Assembly: GCF_030657435.1 (NCBI RefSeq)
Contig: NZ_JAUTWS010000001.1
Coordinates: 248,001-312,000, forward strand
Direction of reading: 5' to 3'
From: Paracraurococcus lichenis
GTDB lineage: Bacteria > Pseudomonadota > Alphaproteobacteria > Acetobacterales > Acetobacteraceae
Length of the DNA: 64,000 nt
The notes under the pieces were generated by a model, which ran no database searches, was not told the origin of the DNA, and was given only the letters and a program-made list of their open reading frames with translations. Each line of letters begins with the position of its first letter. Positions within the stretch are counted from its first letter, which is position 1. The translations under genes were made by a program, and so were the position numbers. Below are positions 1-8,472 of this stretch, piece by piece.

Positions 1-171
1 TATACCCTGCTGCCGCTCGACGTCCTGGCGGCCGAGCAGGCGAATGCCCTGCCGCCGCACCACGCCGACCCGATGGACCGCATGCTGCTGGCAACGGCCC
101 GCCTGACCGGCCGCATCATCCTCACGGAGGATGCGGCCTTTCGCGCCTATGGCCTGCCGCTGCTCTGGTGA
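1..171 (+). CDS. PIN-domain protein, C-terminal part (VapC-type toxin)
   Basis: Only the last 56 residues lie in the window and the start is off the left edge. The segment HHADPMDRMLLATA followed by IILTEDAAFRAYG is the typical C-terminal half of a PIN-domain ribonuclease: the Asp of ADPMDRML and the Asp of TEDAAF fit two of the conserved metal-binding acidic residues. Most such short PIN proteins are VapC toxins that cleave RNA and are paired with an upstream antitoxin, which would lie outside the window. The gene ends directly against the convergent lipoprotein gene. Confidence 0.7.
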   Translation, partial: YTLLPLDVLAAEQANALPPHHADPMDRMLLATARLTGRIILTEDAAFRAYGLPLLW

Positions 172-381
172 TCAGTAGCCGCGCGGCGTGGTCAGGTAGC
201 CCTGCTGCCGGGACCAGACCGTCCCGTCCGTGCTGATCGTGCCCGTCACCCGGTTGCGCTGGGGGTCGCCGATCAGCGTGTCCGGCATGCCGGAATACTG
301 CGCGCCGGCGCGCAGGCCACCGGGGCCGCAGCCCGCGAGGATCGCCAGGCAGAGGGCGGCGGCGGTCAGGATCGATCGCAT
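172..381 (-). CDS. small lipoprotein of unknown function
   Basis: This 69-residue protein begins with a lipoprotein signal peptide: Met-Arg, a hydrophobic stretch and the lipobox LAGC at about residues 15-18. The mature part is short and polar and ends in a Tyr-containing tail (TTPRGY). No catalytic motif is visible. The stop codon abuts the stop of the convergent PIN gene. Function unknown; a small outer- or inner-membrane-anchored periplasmic peptide is the safest description. Confidence 0.65.
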   Translation of the reverse strand: MRSILTAAALCLAILAGCGPGGLRAGAQYSGMPDTLIGDPQRNRVTGTISTDGTVWSRQQGYLTTPRGY

Positions 382-483
382 CTGGGGTTTCCCGGTCCTT
401 GATTGTCCACCAACTCCAACGCCGGCGCGGGCGGCGCGTGCCCTGGCGTGCTACATCACGCCGGCATCACGGGAGAACCGGCC

Positions 484-1014
484 GTGGCCCCCATCATCCC
501 GAAGCGCGTCTGCGCCGAGGTCGAGGGCGAGCTCGTCCTCTTCCTCATCGGCATGCGGCTGAACCGCCCCTGGAAGCTGCATCGCTGGCTGCCCGTGCTG
601 CGCGCCATGCCGCGCATGCTGCGGGAGCTGGAGGCGCAGCCGGAGCTCGGCCTGCTGCACCACCGCACGCATGTCGGCCTGCGGGAGGCCATGGTGGTGC
701 AGTACTGGCGCAGCCATGCGCAGCTCGACGCCTATGCGACGGCGCGCGAGAGGGCGCATCTGCCGGCCTGGCGGGCCTTCAACCAGGCCATCGGGACCAA
801 TGGCGATGTCGGGATCTGGCACGAGACCTACCTGGTCGGCTCCGGCCGGTACGAGAGCGTCTATGTGAACATGCCCCCCTTCGGCCTCGGCCGGGCCGGT
901 GCGCTACAGGAGGCGACCGGCCCGCGCGCCACCGGCCGCGGCAGGCTCGCCGCCACGGCCGGGGCGGAAGGCGGCGGCCCGATGGCCGGGGCGCCGCAGG
1001 GCGGGACGGTCTGA
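484..1014 (+). CDS. DUF4188 family protein
   Basis: A 176-residue protein. The N-terminal block PKRVCAEVEGELVLFLIGMRLNRPWK and the later block VVQYWRSHAQLDAYA match the DUF4188 family, which resembles small heme-binding or antibiotic-monooxygenase-like ferredoxin folds; the reaction is unknown. I chose the GTG at 484 because the sequence GGGAGAA precedes it at a suitable distance and family members begin near this point. A TTG at 403 would add a low-complexity extension. The last 35 residues are Gly/Ala-rich and probably disordered. Confidence 0.7.
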   Translation: MAPIIPKRVCAEVEGELVLFLIGMRLNRPWKLHRWLPVLRAMPRMLRELEAQPELGLLHHRTHVGLREAMVVQYWRSHAQLDAYATARERAHLPAWRAFNQAIGTNGDVGIWHETYLVGSGRYESVYVNMPPFGLGRAGALQEATGPRATGRGRLAATAGAEGGGPMAGAPQGGTV

Positions 1015-1039
1015 CCCGGCCCGCCCGAGAGCAGCGGCG

Positions 1040-2155
1040 CTACTGCGCCGCGGCCAGCGTCGCGCCGGGCGCCTTCGGCACCAGGTGCTTCACCCGCGGC
1101 ATCACCTCCTGCTGGATCAGCTCCAGGGAGTGGCGCCAGGCGCCCGGGTTCTCCTGGTAGTCGAAGCCGAAGACCAGGAGCTGCCCGAAGCCGCCGACAT
1201 CCTCGTAGATCTTCTCGATCTTCTCGGCGACCGTCCTGGGCGAGCCGACCAGCCAGTTCCGCTTCGCGCAATACTCCACGGTGACGTCGCTGTCCGGCAC
1301 CTCCGGGCTGTGCTTGAGGTATTCCTTGAAGCCGAAATTCGACAGCAGCGGCAGGAAGTACTCGCCCATCATCCGGCCCATCATGGAGCCGACCGAGAGC
1401 CGCCACGCCTCCTCATCCGTGTCGGCGACGAAGATCTCCCGCACCAGCCGCCAGTCCTTGCGGTCGGCGGTGCGGCCGGCCTTGCGGGCGCCGGCCTCGA
1501 CGCTCTCCCAGTGGCTCTTCACGTAGCCCGGGTTGAGGTTCAGCGACATCGGCAGGAAGCCGTGCTCGCCCGCCATCTTCAGCGTGTCGGAGTTCTTCGA
1601 CAGGCCGGCGACGCCGATCGGCGGATGCGGCTGCTGCAGCGGCTTCAGGTGCGGCTTGAGGAAGCCGAACATCGTGTCCGGCTTGTCCACCTTCCAGTAC
1701 TTGCCGTCGTAGTGGAAGGGACCGTCGGACGACCACATCTTCAGGATGATGTCCAGCGCCTCCCGCGTCATCTCGCGGTTGGTGCCGGACATGCCGTCCA
1801 CGTTGAACATCGCCCAGTCGCTCGGCAACCCGCTGGCGGCGATGCCGAAATTGAGCCGCCCGTTCGACAGGTGGTCGAGCATGGCGACGCGGTTCGCCAG
1901 CTCGGCCGGGTGGTGATAGGGTAGCAGGAAGCCGCCGGGGCCGAGGCGGATGCGGCTGGTCTGCAGCATCGCCTGCGCCAGCAGCAGGTCGGGCGCCGGA
2001 TGCGGCTCCCAGGGCGCGGTGTGGTGCTCGCCGATCCAGACCTCGGAGAAGCCGAGCTCGTCCAGCCAGCGGATGGTCTGGAGGTCCCAGTCATGCCCCT
2101 CCTTCAGCCCCCTCTCAGGGGGGTGGGAGGGCATGGAGAAATAGCCGAATTCCAT
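1040..2155 (-). CDS. LLM-class flavin-dependent oxidoreductase (bacterial luciferase-like)
   Basis: 371 residues with the F420/FMN-dependent luciferase-like TIM barrel. Recognisable elements are the N-terminal MEFGYFSMPSHP strand, SEVWIGEHH, the block RIRLGPGGFLLPYHHP, and HLSNGRLNFGIAAS. Family members use reduced FMN and oxygen to oxidise small carbon compounds. A strong ribosome site (AGGAGG at 2164-2169, minus strand) lies 8 nt before the ATG at 2155 but directly touches the upstream ATG at 2164, so 2155 is the better start. It is probably the last gene of a minus-strand operon with the dehydrogenase and Bug receptor upstream, suggesting catabolism of an imported organic acid or aromatic compound. 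Confidence 0.85.
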   Translation of the reverse strand: MEFGYFSMPSHPPERGLKEGHDWDLQTIRWLDELGFSEVWIGEHHTAPWEPHPAPDLLLAQAMLQTSRIRLGPGGFLLPYHHPAELANRVAMLDHLSNGRLNFGIAASGLPSDWAMFNVDGMSGTNREMTREALDIILKMWSSDGPFHYDGKYWKVDKPDTMFGFLKPHLKPLQQPHPPIGVAGLSKNSDTLKMAGEHGFLPMSLNLNPGYVKSHWESVEAGARKAGRTADRKDWRLVREIFVADTDEEAWRLSVGSMMGRMMGEYFLPLLSNFGFKEYLKHSPEVPDSDVTVEYCAKRNWLVGSPRTVAEKIEKIYEDVGGFGQLLVFGFDYQENPGAWRHSLELIQQEVMPRVKHLVPKAPGATLAAAQ

Positions 2156-2305
2156 TGTGGACATCCTCCTGATCGGCCCGGGGTCCGGCCCCGGTTGCGG
2201 AGGGATGCTCGCGCCGGTTGCGGCCGGCGCGCAAGCCGGAAAAGCCGGGGCGCAACGTCCCGGCCGCGTGACGTCCGGCGGCAGGCGCTGCCGCCGCGAC
2301 GGTGC

Positions 2306-3451
2306 CTACCGCATCAGGCGCAAAATCGCCGCCACATCCGCCGGCCCCTCCACCTTGCGCGGATTGGTGGCGATCGGCGGGCCGCCGTCCCAGCGCGCGG
2401 CCAGGCCCTCGATCTCGTCCTTGGCGATGCCGACCTCGGCCAGCGTCGTCGGCAGGCCGAGGCCGCGGATGAAGCCCCGCAGCGCCTCGTGCCCGCGCGT
2501 GCCGCCCAGCAGGCGCGCGACCTCGGCCTGGGCCTCCCCGTTCACCGGCTCGTTCCACTGCATGACGGCCGGCAGGCCGAGGCAGGAGGTGATGCCGTGC
2601 GGCACCCCGCGCGCGCCGCCCAGGATATAGCCGATGCCATGGCTCGCCCCGACCGGAACGCCGGACCAGCCGCCCATGACGGAGAGCCACATGGCCTGCT
2701 GCGCCGCGGCCCGCGCCGGGAGGTCGCGCGGCGCGCGGTGGATCGCCGGCAGCGCCTCGGCCAGCATCAGCAGCGCCTGGCGGGAGACGGCGTCGGAGAA
2801 GGGTGCGCGCCGGGTGGCGCAGAGCCGCTCCGCCGCATGGTCCACCGCGCGGATGCCGGAGGAGAGCAGCAGTTCCGCCGGCGTCTCCAGCGTCGCCGCG
2901 GGGTCGAGGATCACGGCGCGCGGCACCTGGCTCGGCTCCACCGCCCGCATCTTCCGCCCGGCCTCGAGGTCGGTATAGCCGGCATGCGGCGCGAATTCCG
3001 CGGCCGAGAGCGTGGTCGGCACGGCGACGATGCGCGGGCTCGGCTCCTGCGCATCCCAGTCCTCCGGCTCGGCGCCGCGGGAGACGGCGAGGCCGGCCAG
3101 CGCCGCCCGGTCGGTCGCGCCGGCCCAGACCGCGCGGCAGGCGACCTTGGCGCCGTCGATGACGCTGCCGCCGCCGAGGGCGACGACGCGCTCCGCCCGC
3201 GTCTCGCGCAGCATCTGCGCGAGGGCGAGCACGTCCTCGAAGGGCGAATGGGCGCGCATGGTGGCGTGCTCGCCGGCCAGCTTCGCGCCGATCGCGGCGC
3301 GCACCGCCGCCGCGATCTCGCTCTTCGCCAGGGAGCGGGTCGTCGCCAGCAGCACGCGCGTGCAGTCGGCGATCTCGGGCGGCAGCGTCTCCGCCAGGGG
3401 GCCGGTCCGGACGCGCTGCTGCGCCGGCCAGCGATGGATGCTCGTGCTCAT
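2306..3451 (-). CDS. maleylacetate reductase-like iron-containing alcohol dehydrogenase
   Basis: 381 residues of the group III metal-dependent alcohol dehydrogenase fold. The nucleotide-binding motif GGGSVIDGAK is at about residues 95-104, followed by VAVPTTLS and the metal-site helices AVDHAAE and ASHGIGYILGG...GVPHG. The closest pattern is maleylacetate reductase, which reduces maleylacetate to 3-oxoadipate with NAD(P)H in aromatic-ring catabolism; other carbonyl reductases of this fold cannot be excluded. Its ATG overlaps the stop of the upstream Bug receptor by 4 nt, so the two are translationally coupled. Confidence 0.8.
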   Translation of the reverse strand: MSTSIHRWPAQQRVRTGPLAETLPPEIADCTRVLLATTRSLAKSEIAAAVRAAIGAKLAGEHATMRAHSPFEDVLALAQMLRETRAERVVALGGGSVIDGAKVACRAVWAGATDRAALAGLAVSRGAEPEDWDAQEPSPRIVAVPTTLSAAEFAPHAGYTDLEAGRKMRAVEPSQVPRAVILDPAATLETPAELLLSSGIRAVDHAAERLCATRRAPFSDAVSRQALLMLAEALPAIHRAPRDLPARAAAQQAMWLSVMGGWSGVPVGASHGIGYILGGARGVPHGITSCLGLPAVMQWNEPVNGEAQAEVARLLGGTRGHEALRGFIRGLGLPTTLAEVGIAKDEIEGLAARWDGGPPIATNPRKVEGPADVAAILRLMR

Positions 3452-4404
3452 TCCGCGGTTGCTCCTGCGTCCTTCACGACCTGCGCCCAGAAGGGCATCT
3501 CCCGGCGGATGAAGGCCTCGAAGGCCTCCGGGCTCTCGCTCGGCAAGGCCTGCAGCCCCTCGGTGGCGAAGCGCTCCTGCACCAGGCGGTCCGACAGCGC
3601 CGCGTCGAGCGCGGCGACGCTGCGGTCGCGGATCGGCGCGGGCAGCCGCGCCGGGCCCCAGACGCCGTACCAGCCCGCGATGTCGAGGCCGGGCAGCCCG
3701 GCCGCCGCCGCGCCGGGAATGCCGGGGATCACGGGGGAGGCCTTCGCGGTGGTCAGCGACAGGGCGGTGACCTTGCCGGCGCGAAGCTGCGGCAGCACGA
3801 CCGGCGGCGTCGCCACGATCGCCTCGATGTCGCCGGCGAGCAGCGCGGCGAGGGAGGGCGCGCCGCCGCGGAAGGGTACATGCGTCCAGTCGAGGCCGGT
3901 GACGCGGCTGAACATGGCGCCGGCGAGGTGGCTCGGCGTGCCGATGCCGGGCGTGCCGTAGTTCCAGCGGCCGGGCCGCGCCCGCATGCGCGCCAGCAGG
4001 TCGGGCAAGGTCCTGATGCCGCTGTCCGCGCTGACCGCGATGATGGTCGGCAGGTCGCAGACCATGCCGATGGGCGTGAAATCGGCGACCGGGTCGAAGG
4101 ACACGCGCCGGTACATCACCGGGTTCACGCAATGGCTGAAATTGCCACCGAGCAGCAGCGTGGTGCCGTCCGGCTCCGCGTGTGCCACGTGTTCGGTGGC
4201 GATGTTCGAGCCGGCGCCGGGGCGGTTGTCGATGACGATGGTGGCACCGAGCGCCCGGCCCATCGTCTCCATCATCGCCCGCCCGATGAAATCGGCCGAG
4301 CCGCCGGGCGGGAAGCCGAGGACGAGGCGCACCACGCGCTGCTGCTGCGCATGGGCGAGGGCGGGGACGGCGAGCGTCGCGGCGATCAGGCTGCGGCGGT
4401 GCAT
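3448..4404 (-). CDS. Bug-type substrate-binding protein (tripartite tricarboxylate transporter family)
   Basis: 318 residues with a signal peptide (MHRRSLIAATLAVPALAHAQ). It carries the family signatures LVLGFPPGGSADFIGRAM, VIDNRPGAGSNIA and VPFRGGAPSLAALLAGDIEAI. Such periplasmic Bug proteins bind carboxylates and normally feed TctA/TctB membrane proteins, but no TctAB gene lies nearby, so this is an orphan receptor. The chosen start gives the usual family length; a longer reading to 4512 would add a non-signal extension. First gene of a minus-strand operon with the dehydrogenase and flavin enzyme. Confidence 0.85.
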   Translation of the reverse strand: MHRRSLIAATLAVPALAHAQQQRVVRLVLGFPPGGSADFIGRAMMETMGRALGATIVIDNRPGAGSNIATEHVAHAEPDGTTLLLGGNFSHCVNPVMYRRVSFDPVADFTPIGMVCDLPTIIAVSADSGIRTLPDLLARMRARPGRWNYGTPGIGTPSHLAGAMFSRVTGLDWTHVPFRGGAPSLAALLAGDIEAIVATPPVVLPQLRAGKVTALSLTTAKASPVIPGIPGAAAAGLPGLDIAGWYGVWGPARLPAPIRDRSVAALDAALSDRLVQERFATEGLQALPSESPEAFEAFIRREMPFWAQVVKDAGATAE

Positions 4405-4661
4405 CTCACGCCCCCGCCCTGCCGTGACGGCGGGGTTGCGCGCGCGGATCCTCGCCCGCGTCCTCGGCCAGGCCGCATCGTCCCGGGCAAAGACCGCTGT
4501 CTCGGTATCCACGGCCTCGGCGGCCCCGGATCCCCGCCACGATCCGGCCGCCGCCGGTGACCGGCACGCGGCGTCCGGCCGCCAGGTCCGCCCCGAACAT
4601 CGCTCCCTCCCATGGCGTTTCCCGCCTATGCTGCCCGGAACGCAGGAAAAAGGGGAGGGCC

Positions 4662-5399
4662 ATGGCCCAGAGGAAGGTGCTGCTGGTGACCGGCGGCGGG
4701 CGCGGGATCGGCGCGGCGGTGGTCCGGCTGGCGGCGGCGCGCGGCTGGGACGTCGCCTTCACCTATGCCGGCAATGCCGCCCGCGCGGCGGAGACCGAGG
4801 CGGCGGCGAAGGCCGCGGGCGCACAGGCCCTGGCGCTGCAGGCCGACGTTGCCGACCCGCAGGCGGTGGCCGCGACCTTCGCGCAGGTGAAGGAGCGCTT
4901 CGGGCGCCTCGACGCGCTGGTCAACAATGCCGGCATCACCGGCCCCAAATCGACGCTGCGCGAGAGCACCGACGCGATCTGGGAGACGGTGTTCCGCACC
5001 AATGTGCTGGGCCTGGTCGCCTGCTGCCGGCAGGCGCTGGACGTGCTGCCGCAGGGCGGCGCGATCGTGAACGTCTCCTCCCGCGCCTCCGAACTCGGCG
5101 GGGCGGGGGAGTGGATCCACTACGCCGCGAGCAAGGGTGCGGTGGACACGCTGACCATCGGCCTCGCCAAGGAGGCGGCGCCGCAGGGCATCCGCGTCAA
5201 TGCGGTCAATCCCGGCCTGATCGAGACGGAACTGCACGCCGCGGCCGGCATGCCGGACCGCGTGGCGCGCATGTCGCCCGGCGTCCCCATGGCCCGCGCC
5301 GGCAGTGCGGAGGAGGTGGCGGAGGCGGTGCTCTGGCTGCTCTCCGATGGCGCGAGCTACGTCACCGGGGCCCTGGTGCCGGTCAGCGGGGGGCGATAG
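4662..5399 (+). CDS. SDR family NAD(P)-dependent oxidoreductase
   Basis: 245 residues, the usual classical-SDR length. TGGGRGIG at residues 10-17 is the cofactor motif, NNAG is at 88-91, and the catalytic Ser140, Tyr154 and Lys158 (YAASK) are present. The C-terminus DGASYVTGALVPVSGGR is the standard SDR end. The ATG at 4662 has AGGGGAGG just upstream. The 257-bp gap to the divergent Bug gene probably holds both promoters. It is a 3-ketoacyl/sugar-alcohol-type reductase; the substrate is not deducible. Confidence 0.85.
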   Translation: MAQRKVLLVTGGGRGIGAAVVRLAAARGWDVAFTYAGNAARAAETEAAAKAAGAQALALQADVADPQAVAATFAQVKERFGRLDALVNNAGITGPKSTLRESTDAIWETVFRTNVLGLVACCRQALDVLPQGGAIVNVSSRASELGGAGEWIHYAASKGAVDTLTIGLAKEAAPQGIRVNAVNPGLIETELHAAAGMPDRVARMSPGVPMARAGSAEEVAEAVLWLLSDGASYVTGALVPVSGGR

Positions 5400-5407
5400 C
5401 CCCCCTC

Positions 5408-5451
5408 ATACCGGCCCGCCGGCAGACGTCGGGACGTCTGCCGGACGGTAT
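5408..5451. terminator. bidirectional hairpin terminator between convergent SDR genes
   Basis: A perfect inner stem (CCGGCAGACGTC at 5419-5430 pairing with 5433-5444) is embedded in an outer ATACCG/CGGTAT pair (5408-5413 and 5446-5451). It fills the 51-bp gap between two converging genes, as expected for a shared intrinsic terminator. There is no clear T-run, which is common in GC-rich genomes. Confidence 0.65.
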
Positions 5452-6230
5452 CACACGTGCTGCCCGCCATTCACGTGGATCTCCGCCCCGTTCACATAGG
5501 ACGAGGCATCGGTGCAGAGGAAGTAGATCGCCTTCGCCACCTCGGAGGTCTTGCCGAGGCGCCGCAGCGGGATCTGCTCCTCCACGATCTTCTCCGTCCC
5601 GGGCGAGAGGATGGCGGTGTCGATCTCGCCCGGCGAGATGGCGTTCACCCGGATGCCGAAGGGCCCGAAGTCGTGCGCCATCTCCCGCGTCAGCGCCATC
5701 AGCGCGGCCTTCGACGTCGCATAGGCCGCGCCGGCGAAGGGATGCACCCGGCCGCCGGCGATGCTGGTCACGTTCACCACCGCGCCCGAGGCGCGGCGCA
5801 GTTCCTCGATCAGCCCGCGCGCCAGCATGATGGAGGAGAAGAAATTCACCTGGAAGACGGTCGTCCAGTCCTCGACCGAGGTCTCGATCGCCCCCATCCG
5901 CGCGCCGCCGGGCCCCTTCGGCGAAATGCCGGCATTGTTCACCAACGCATCCAGCCGGCCGCCCTCCGGCTCCAGCCGCAGCCGGATCTCCTTGATGGCG
6001 CGCAGCGTGTCGACCGGGCTCGCCAGGTCGCACTGGATATGGTCCTCCGGGCCGGCATCCCAGGGGCATTCCTCCGGGAAGGCCTGGCGGGAGACGGTGA
6101 GCACGCGCCAGCCCGCGGCCGAGAAGACCTTCACCGTCGCATGCCCGATCCCGCGGGAGGCGCCGGTCAGCAGCATGACCCGGCGCGCCTGGTTCGACAG
6201 GCGGCGCTCCGGAATGGGGGGGATGGCCAT
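5451..6230 (-). CDS. SDR family NAD(P)-dependent oxidoreductase
   Basis: 259 residues. The cofactor motif TGASRGIG is at 22-29, NNAG at 98-101, catalytic Ser156, Tyr170 and Lys174 (YATSK) are present, and the C-terminal SYVNGAEIHVNGGQHV is typical. The ATG at 6230 follows GGAGACC at a suitable distance; a reading from 6338 would add an atypical extension. It is only distantly similar to the convergent SDR next door. Probably co-transcribed with the class III aminotransferase 42 bp upstream. Confidence 0.85.
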   Translation of the reverse strand: MAIPPIPERRLSNQARRVMLLTGASRGIGHATVKVFSAAGWRVLTVSRQAFPEECPWDAGPEDHIQCDLASPVDTLRAIKEIRLRLEPEGGRLDALVNNAGISPKGPGGARMGAIETSVEDWTTVFQVNFFSSIMLARGLIEELRRASGAVVNVTSIAGGRVHPFAGAAYATSKAALMALTREMAHDFGPFGIRVNAISPGEIDTAILSPGTEKIVEEQIPLRRLGKTSEVAKAIYFLCTDASSYVNGAEIHVNGGQHV

Positions 6231-6271
6231 GGCGGTCTCCTGGGTCCGCCGCCAGGGTAGTCCCGGGACGG

Positions 6272-7603
6272 CTATCCCGCCAGCAGAGGCCGCCGCGCGG
6301 CGATGAACTCCTCGACCGCCGCCACGGTCCGGTCGCAATCGGCCTCGGAGACGGGCAGGGAGAGCGCGACCATCCCGCGCCGCGCCAGGTAGATCCCCGC
6401 CGCCAGCATGTCGAAGAAGAACAACTCCCGCAGCCTGTCCTCGGCGGGTGTGGCCCTGTAGGGCGCGGTGACCGGCCCCGCCCGGAAATGCGGGCAGAGC
6501 ATGGAGCCGCGGCCGGTGAACTGCATGGGCACCCCGGCCCGGGCGCAGGCAGCGTTCAGCGCCTCCCGCAGCCTTTCACCCCGCTCGTAGAGCGCCTCGG
6601 CGGCCGAGGCCGAGAAGATCTCGCCCATCGCGACGCAGCCCGCGGCCATGGACCAGACATTGTTGTTGAAGGTCCCGGCATGCGGCAGGGCGCCGGGCCT
6701 ATGGCCGTCGAAGACCGCCATGATGTCGGCGCGGCCGCCGAAGGCGCCGAAGCTCATCCCGCCCGCCATGTATTTCCCGAGTGTCGTCATGTCCGGCGTC
6801 ACGCCGGTCAGCCCCTGCAGGCCGGCGGGGCCGTGGCGGCTGGTCATCACCTCGTCGAAGATCAGCACCGCGCCCGTCCTGCGCGTCGCCTCGCGCAGCG
6901 CCTGCAAGAATTCGACGCTCGCCGGGATGCAGCCGCCGGAGCCCAGCATCGGCTCGACCAGCACCGCGGCGAGCCCGTCGCCCTCGGCCAGGATGTCGCG
7001 CGTCGCCGCCTCCGGGTCGTTGTAGTCGGTGAAGGCGAGCGGGATCGGGACGTTGACCGGCGATGCCTCGGTGGCGAAGGTCAGCACGCCGCCATGGTAG
7101 CCGCCGCGCATGACCATGGTCTTCACCCGGCCCGTGAACCCGCGGGCGGCGGCGAGCGCCATCAGGTTCGCCTCGGTCCCGCTATTGGTGAAGCGCACCA
7201 TCTCGACCGAGGGGAAGCGCCCCGCGATCAGCCGGGCGAGCCGGCTCTCCTTCTCCCCGACGGCGGCGAGGTTGATGCCCGCGTCCAGCGCCGCCTTCAC
7301 CGCATCCAGGATGCGCCGCTCCGAATGGCCGAAGAGGCCTGCGGAATACTCGCCGAGCAGGTCGAGGTACTCGTTCCCGTCGGCATCCCAGAGCCGGCAG
7401 CCCTCGCCGCGCACCATGGCGGTCGGGAAGGGCGTGTAGAACAGCACGGTCCGGGTATTGCCGCCCGGCATCACCGCCCGCGCTTCCGCATGGATCGCGG
7501 CGCTCTTCGGGCGCTTCGCGGCATAGGCCTCGCGCGCCTCGGCCAGCGCGGCCTCGAGGTCGCTGTTGCGCGGCGGCGCGGCGGCGGTATCCAGCGGGCT
7601 CAT
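6272..7603 (-). CDS. class III PLP aminotransferase (glutamate-1-semialdehyde 2,1-aminomutase-like)
   Basis: 443 residues with the class III fold. Key blocks are LWDADGNEYLDLLGEYSAGLFGH, NSGTEANLMALAAARGFTGR, the cofactor Asp in LIFDEVMTSRHG, and the Schiff-base Lys in TTLGKYMAGGMSFGAFGG. GSA aminomutase proper makes 5-aminolevulinate, but alphaproteobacteria normally use ALA synthase, so a catabolic role on an amino acid or beta-amino acid is more likely. The ATG at 7603 has GGGAGGATC upstream. It lies close to an amine-oxidase operon on the other strand and may act on related compounds (inference). Confidence 0.8.
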   Translation of the reverse strand: MSPLDTAAAPPRNSDLEAALAEAREAYAAKRPKSAAIHAEARAVMPGGNTRTVLFYTPFPTAMVRGEGCRLWDADGNEYLDLLGEYSAGLFGHSERRILDAVKAALDAGINLAAVGEKESRLARLIAGRFPSVEMVRFTNSGTEANLMALAAARGFTGRVKTMVMRGGYHGGVLTFATEASPVNVPIPLAFTDYNDPEAATRDILAEGDGLAAVLVEPMLGSGGCIPASVEFLQALREATRRTGAVLIFDEVMTSRHGPAGLQGLTGVTPDMTTLGKYMAGGMSFGAFGGRADIMAVFDGHRPGALPHAGTFNNNVWSMAAGCVAMGEIFSASAAEALYERGERLREALNAACARAGVPMQFTGRGSMLCPHFRAGPVTAPYRATPAEDRLRELFFFDMLAAGIYLARRGMVALSLPVSEADCDRTVAAVEEFIAARRPLLAG

Positions 7604-7685
7604 GCAACGATCCTCCCGGGGGCCGCGAAGGCTCGCGCGGCCGGGGGGCGGGGTCAACACGCCCGATGCACGGAGAGGCGACAGG

Positions 7686-8285
7686 ATGAGCAGGACACTC
7701 CCCGGCCCGGATGGCCACCCGCGCTGCCACTGGTGCGTGGCGACGCCGGACTACCTCGCCTACCACGACCGCGAATGGGGCTTCCCGGTCGCCGAGGACA
7801 CGCGCCTCTTCGAGAAGCTCTGCCTCGAGGGCTTCCAGTCCGGCCTGAGCTGGCGGACGATCCTGGCCAAGCGGGAGAATTTCCGCGCCGCCTTCCACGG
7901 CTTCGAGATCGACCGCGTCGCCGCCTTCACCGAGGCCGATGTCCAGCGCCTGCTCGGCGATGCCGGCATCGTCCGCCACCGCGGCAAGATCGAGGCCGTG
8001 GTCAACAACGCCCGCCGGGCGCAGGAGCTGGTGCGGCAGGAGGGCTCGCTGGCCCGCTACATCTGGCGGTTCGAGCCGGAGACGCCGCCGCCGCCCGGCG
8101 CGGCGACCTCCGAGACCTCCGTCGCGCTGTCGAAGGACCTGAAGCGCCGCGGCTGGGCCTTCGTCGGCCCGACCACCGTGCATGCCTTCCTGCAGGCCAT
8201 GGGGCTGATCAACGACCATGCCGAGGGCTGCGCCATCCGCGCCGAGGCCGCGGCGGCGCGCGCGGCGTTCCGGCGGCCGGAGTGA
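7686..8285 (+). CDS. tag: DNA-3-methyladenine glycosylase I
   Basis: 199 residues. Tag excises 3-methyladenine from alkylated DNA to start base-excision repair. The sequence shows the Zn-binding set of the family: Cys14 (PRCHW), His27 (YHDREWG) and the C-terminal His and Cys in LINDHAEGC. FQSGLSWRTILAKRENFRAAF and WAFVGPTTVHAFLQAMG are family blocks. The ATG at 7686 is preceded by GGAGAGGCGACAGG. It is followed by a strong hairpin and is probably a single-gene unit. Confidence 0.93.
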   Translation: MSRTLPGPDGHPRCHWCVATPDYLAYHDREWGFPVAEDTRLFEKLCLEGFQSGLSWRTILAKRENFRAAFHGFEIDRVAAFTEADVQRLLGDAGIVRHRGKIEAVVNNARRAQELVRQEGSLARYIWRFEPETPPPPGAATSETSVALSKDLKRRGWAFVGPTTVHAFLQAMGLINDHAEGCAIRAEAAAARAAFRRPE

Positions 8286-8288
8286 AGA

Positions 8289-8317
8289 TTGGGGAGGAAA
8301 AAGCATTTCCTCCCCAA
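8289..8317 (+). terminator. 12-bp hairpin terminator after tag
   Basis: TTGGGGAGGAAA (8289-8300) pairs perfectly with TTTCCTCCCCAA (8306-8317) around a 5-nt loop, starting 4 nt after the tag stop codon. This suits transcription termination. A similar GGGG..GGAA/TTCC..CCCC hairpin follows the QuiC-like gene at 41882-41903. Confidence 0.7.
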
Positions 8318-8387
8318 ACCCCACCTTTGCCTTTTCTGAGTCGGGTGCCGCCGCGCGGCGAGCGCAAACCCACAGAAATAGAGGTGG

Positions 8388-8410
8388 GTTGGACGCCGAG
8401 GGCGTCCAAC
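8388..8410. repeat. second intergenic palindrome upstream of the amine oxidase operon
   Basis: GTTGGACGCC (8388-8397) and GGCGTCCAAC (8401-8410) form a perfect 10-bp stem around GAG. It overlaps a weaker AACCCAC/GTGGGTT pair (8367-8373 and 8384-8390). It may be part of the tag terminator region or an operator for the downstream operon, whose start is about 60 bp away. Confidence 0.45.
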
Positions 8411-8472
8411 GGGAGGATACTTCCTCCCCGGCCTTCCTTGACGCCCACGCCACCAGGCCGTCTCCTCCCCCC

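Noticed and set aside
6272..7603. Calling the class III aminotransferase hemL (5-aminolevulinate synthesis)
   Set aside because: The fold matches, but alphaproteobacteria normally make 5-aminolevulinate with ALA synthase. The context is catabolic, so the symbol is not justified.
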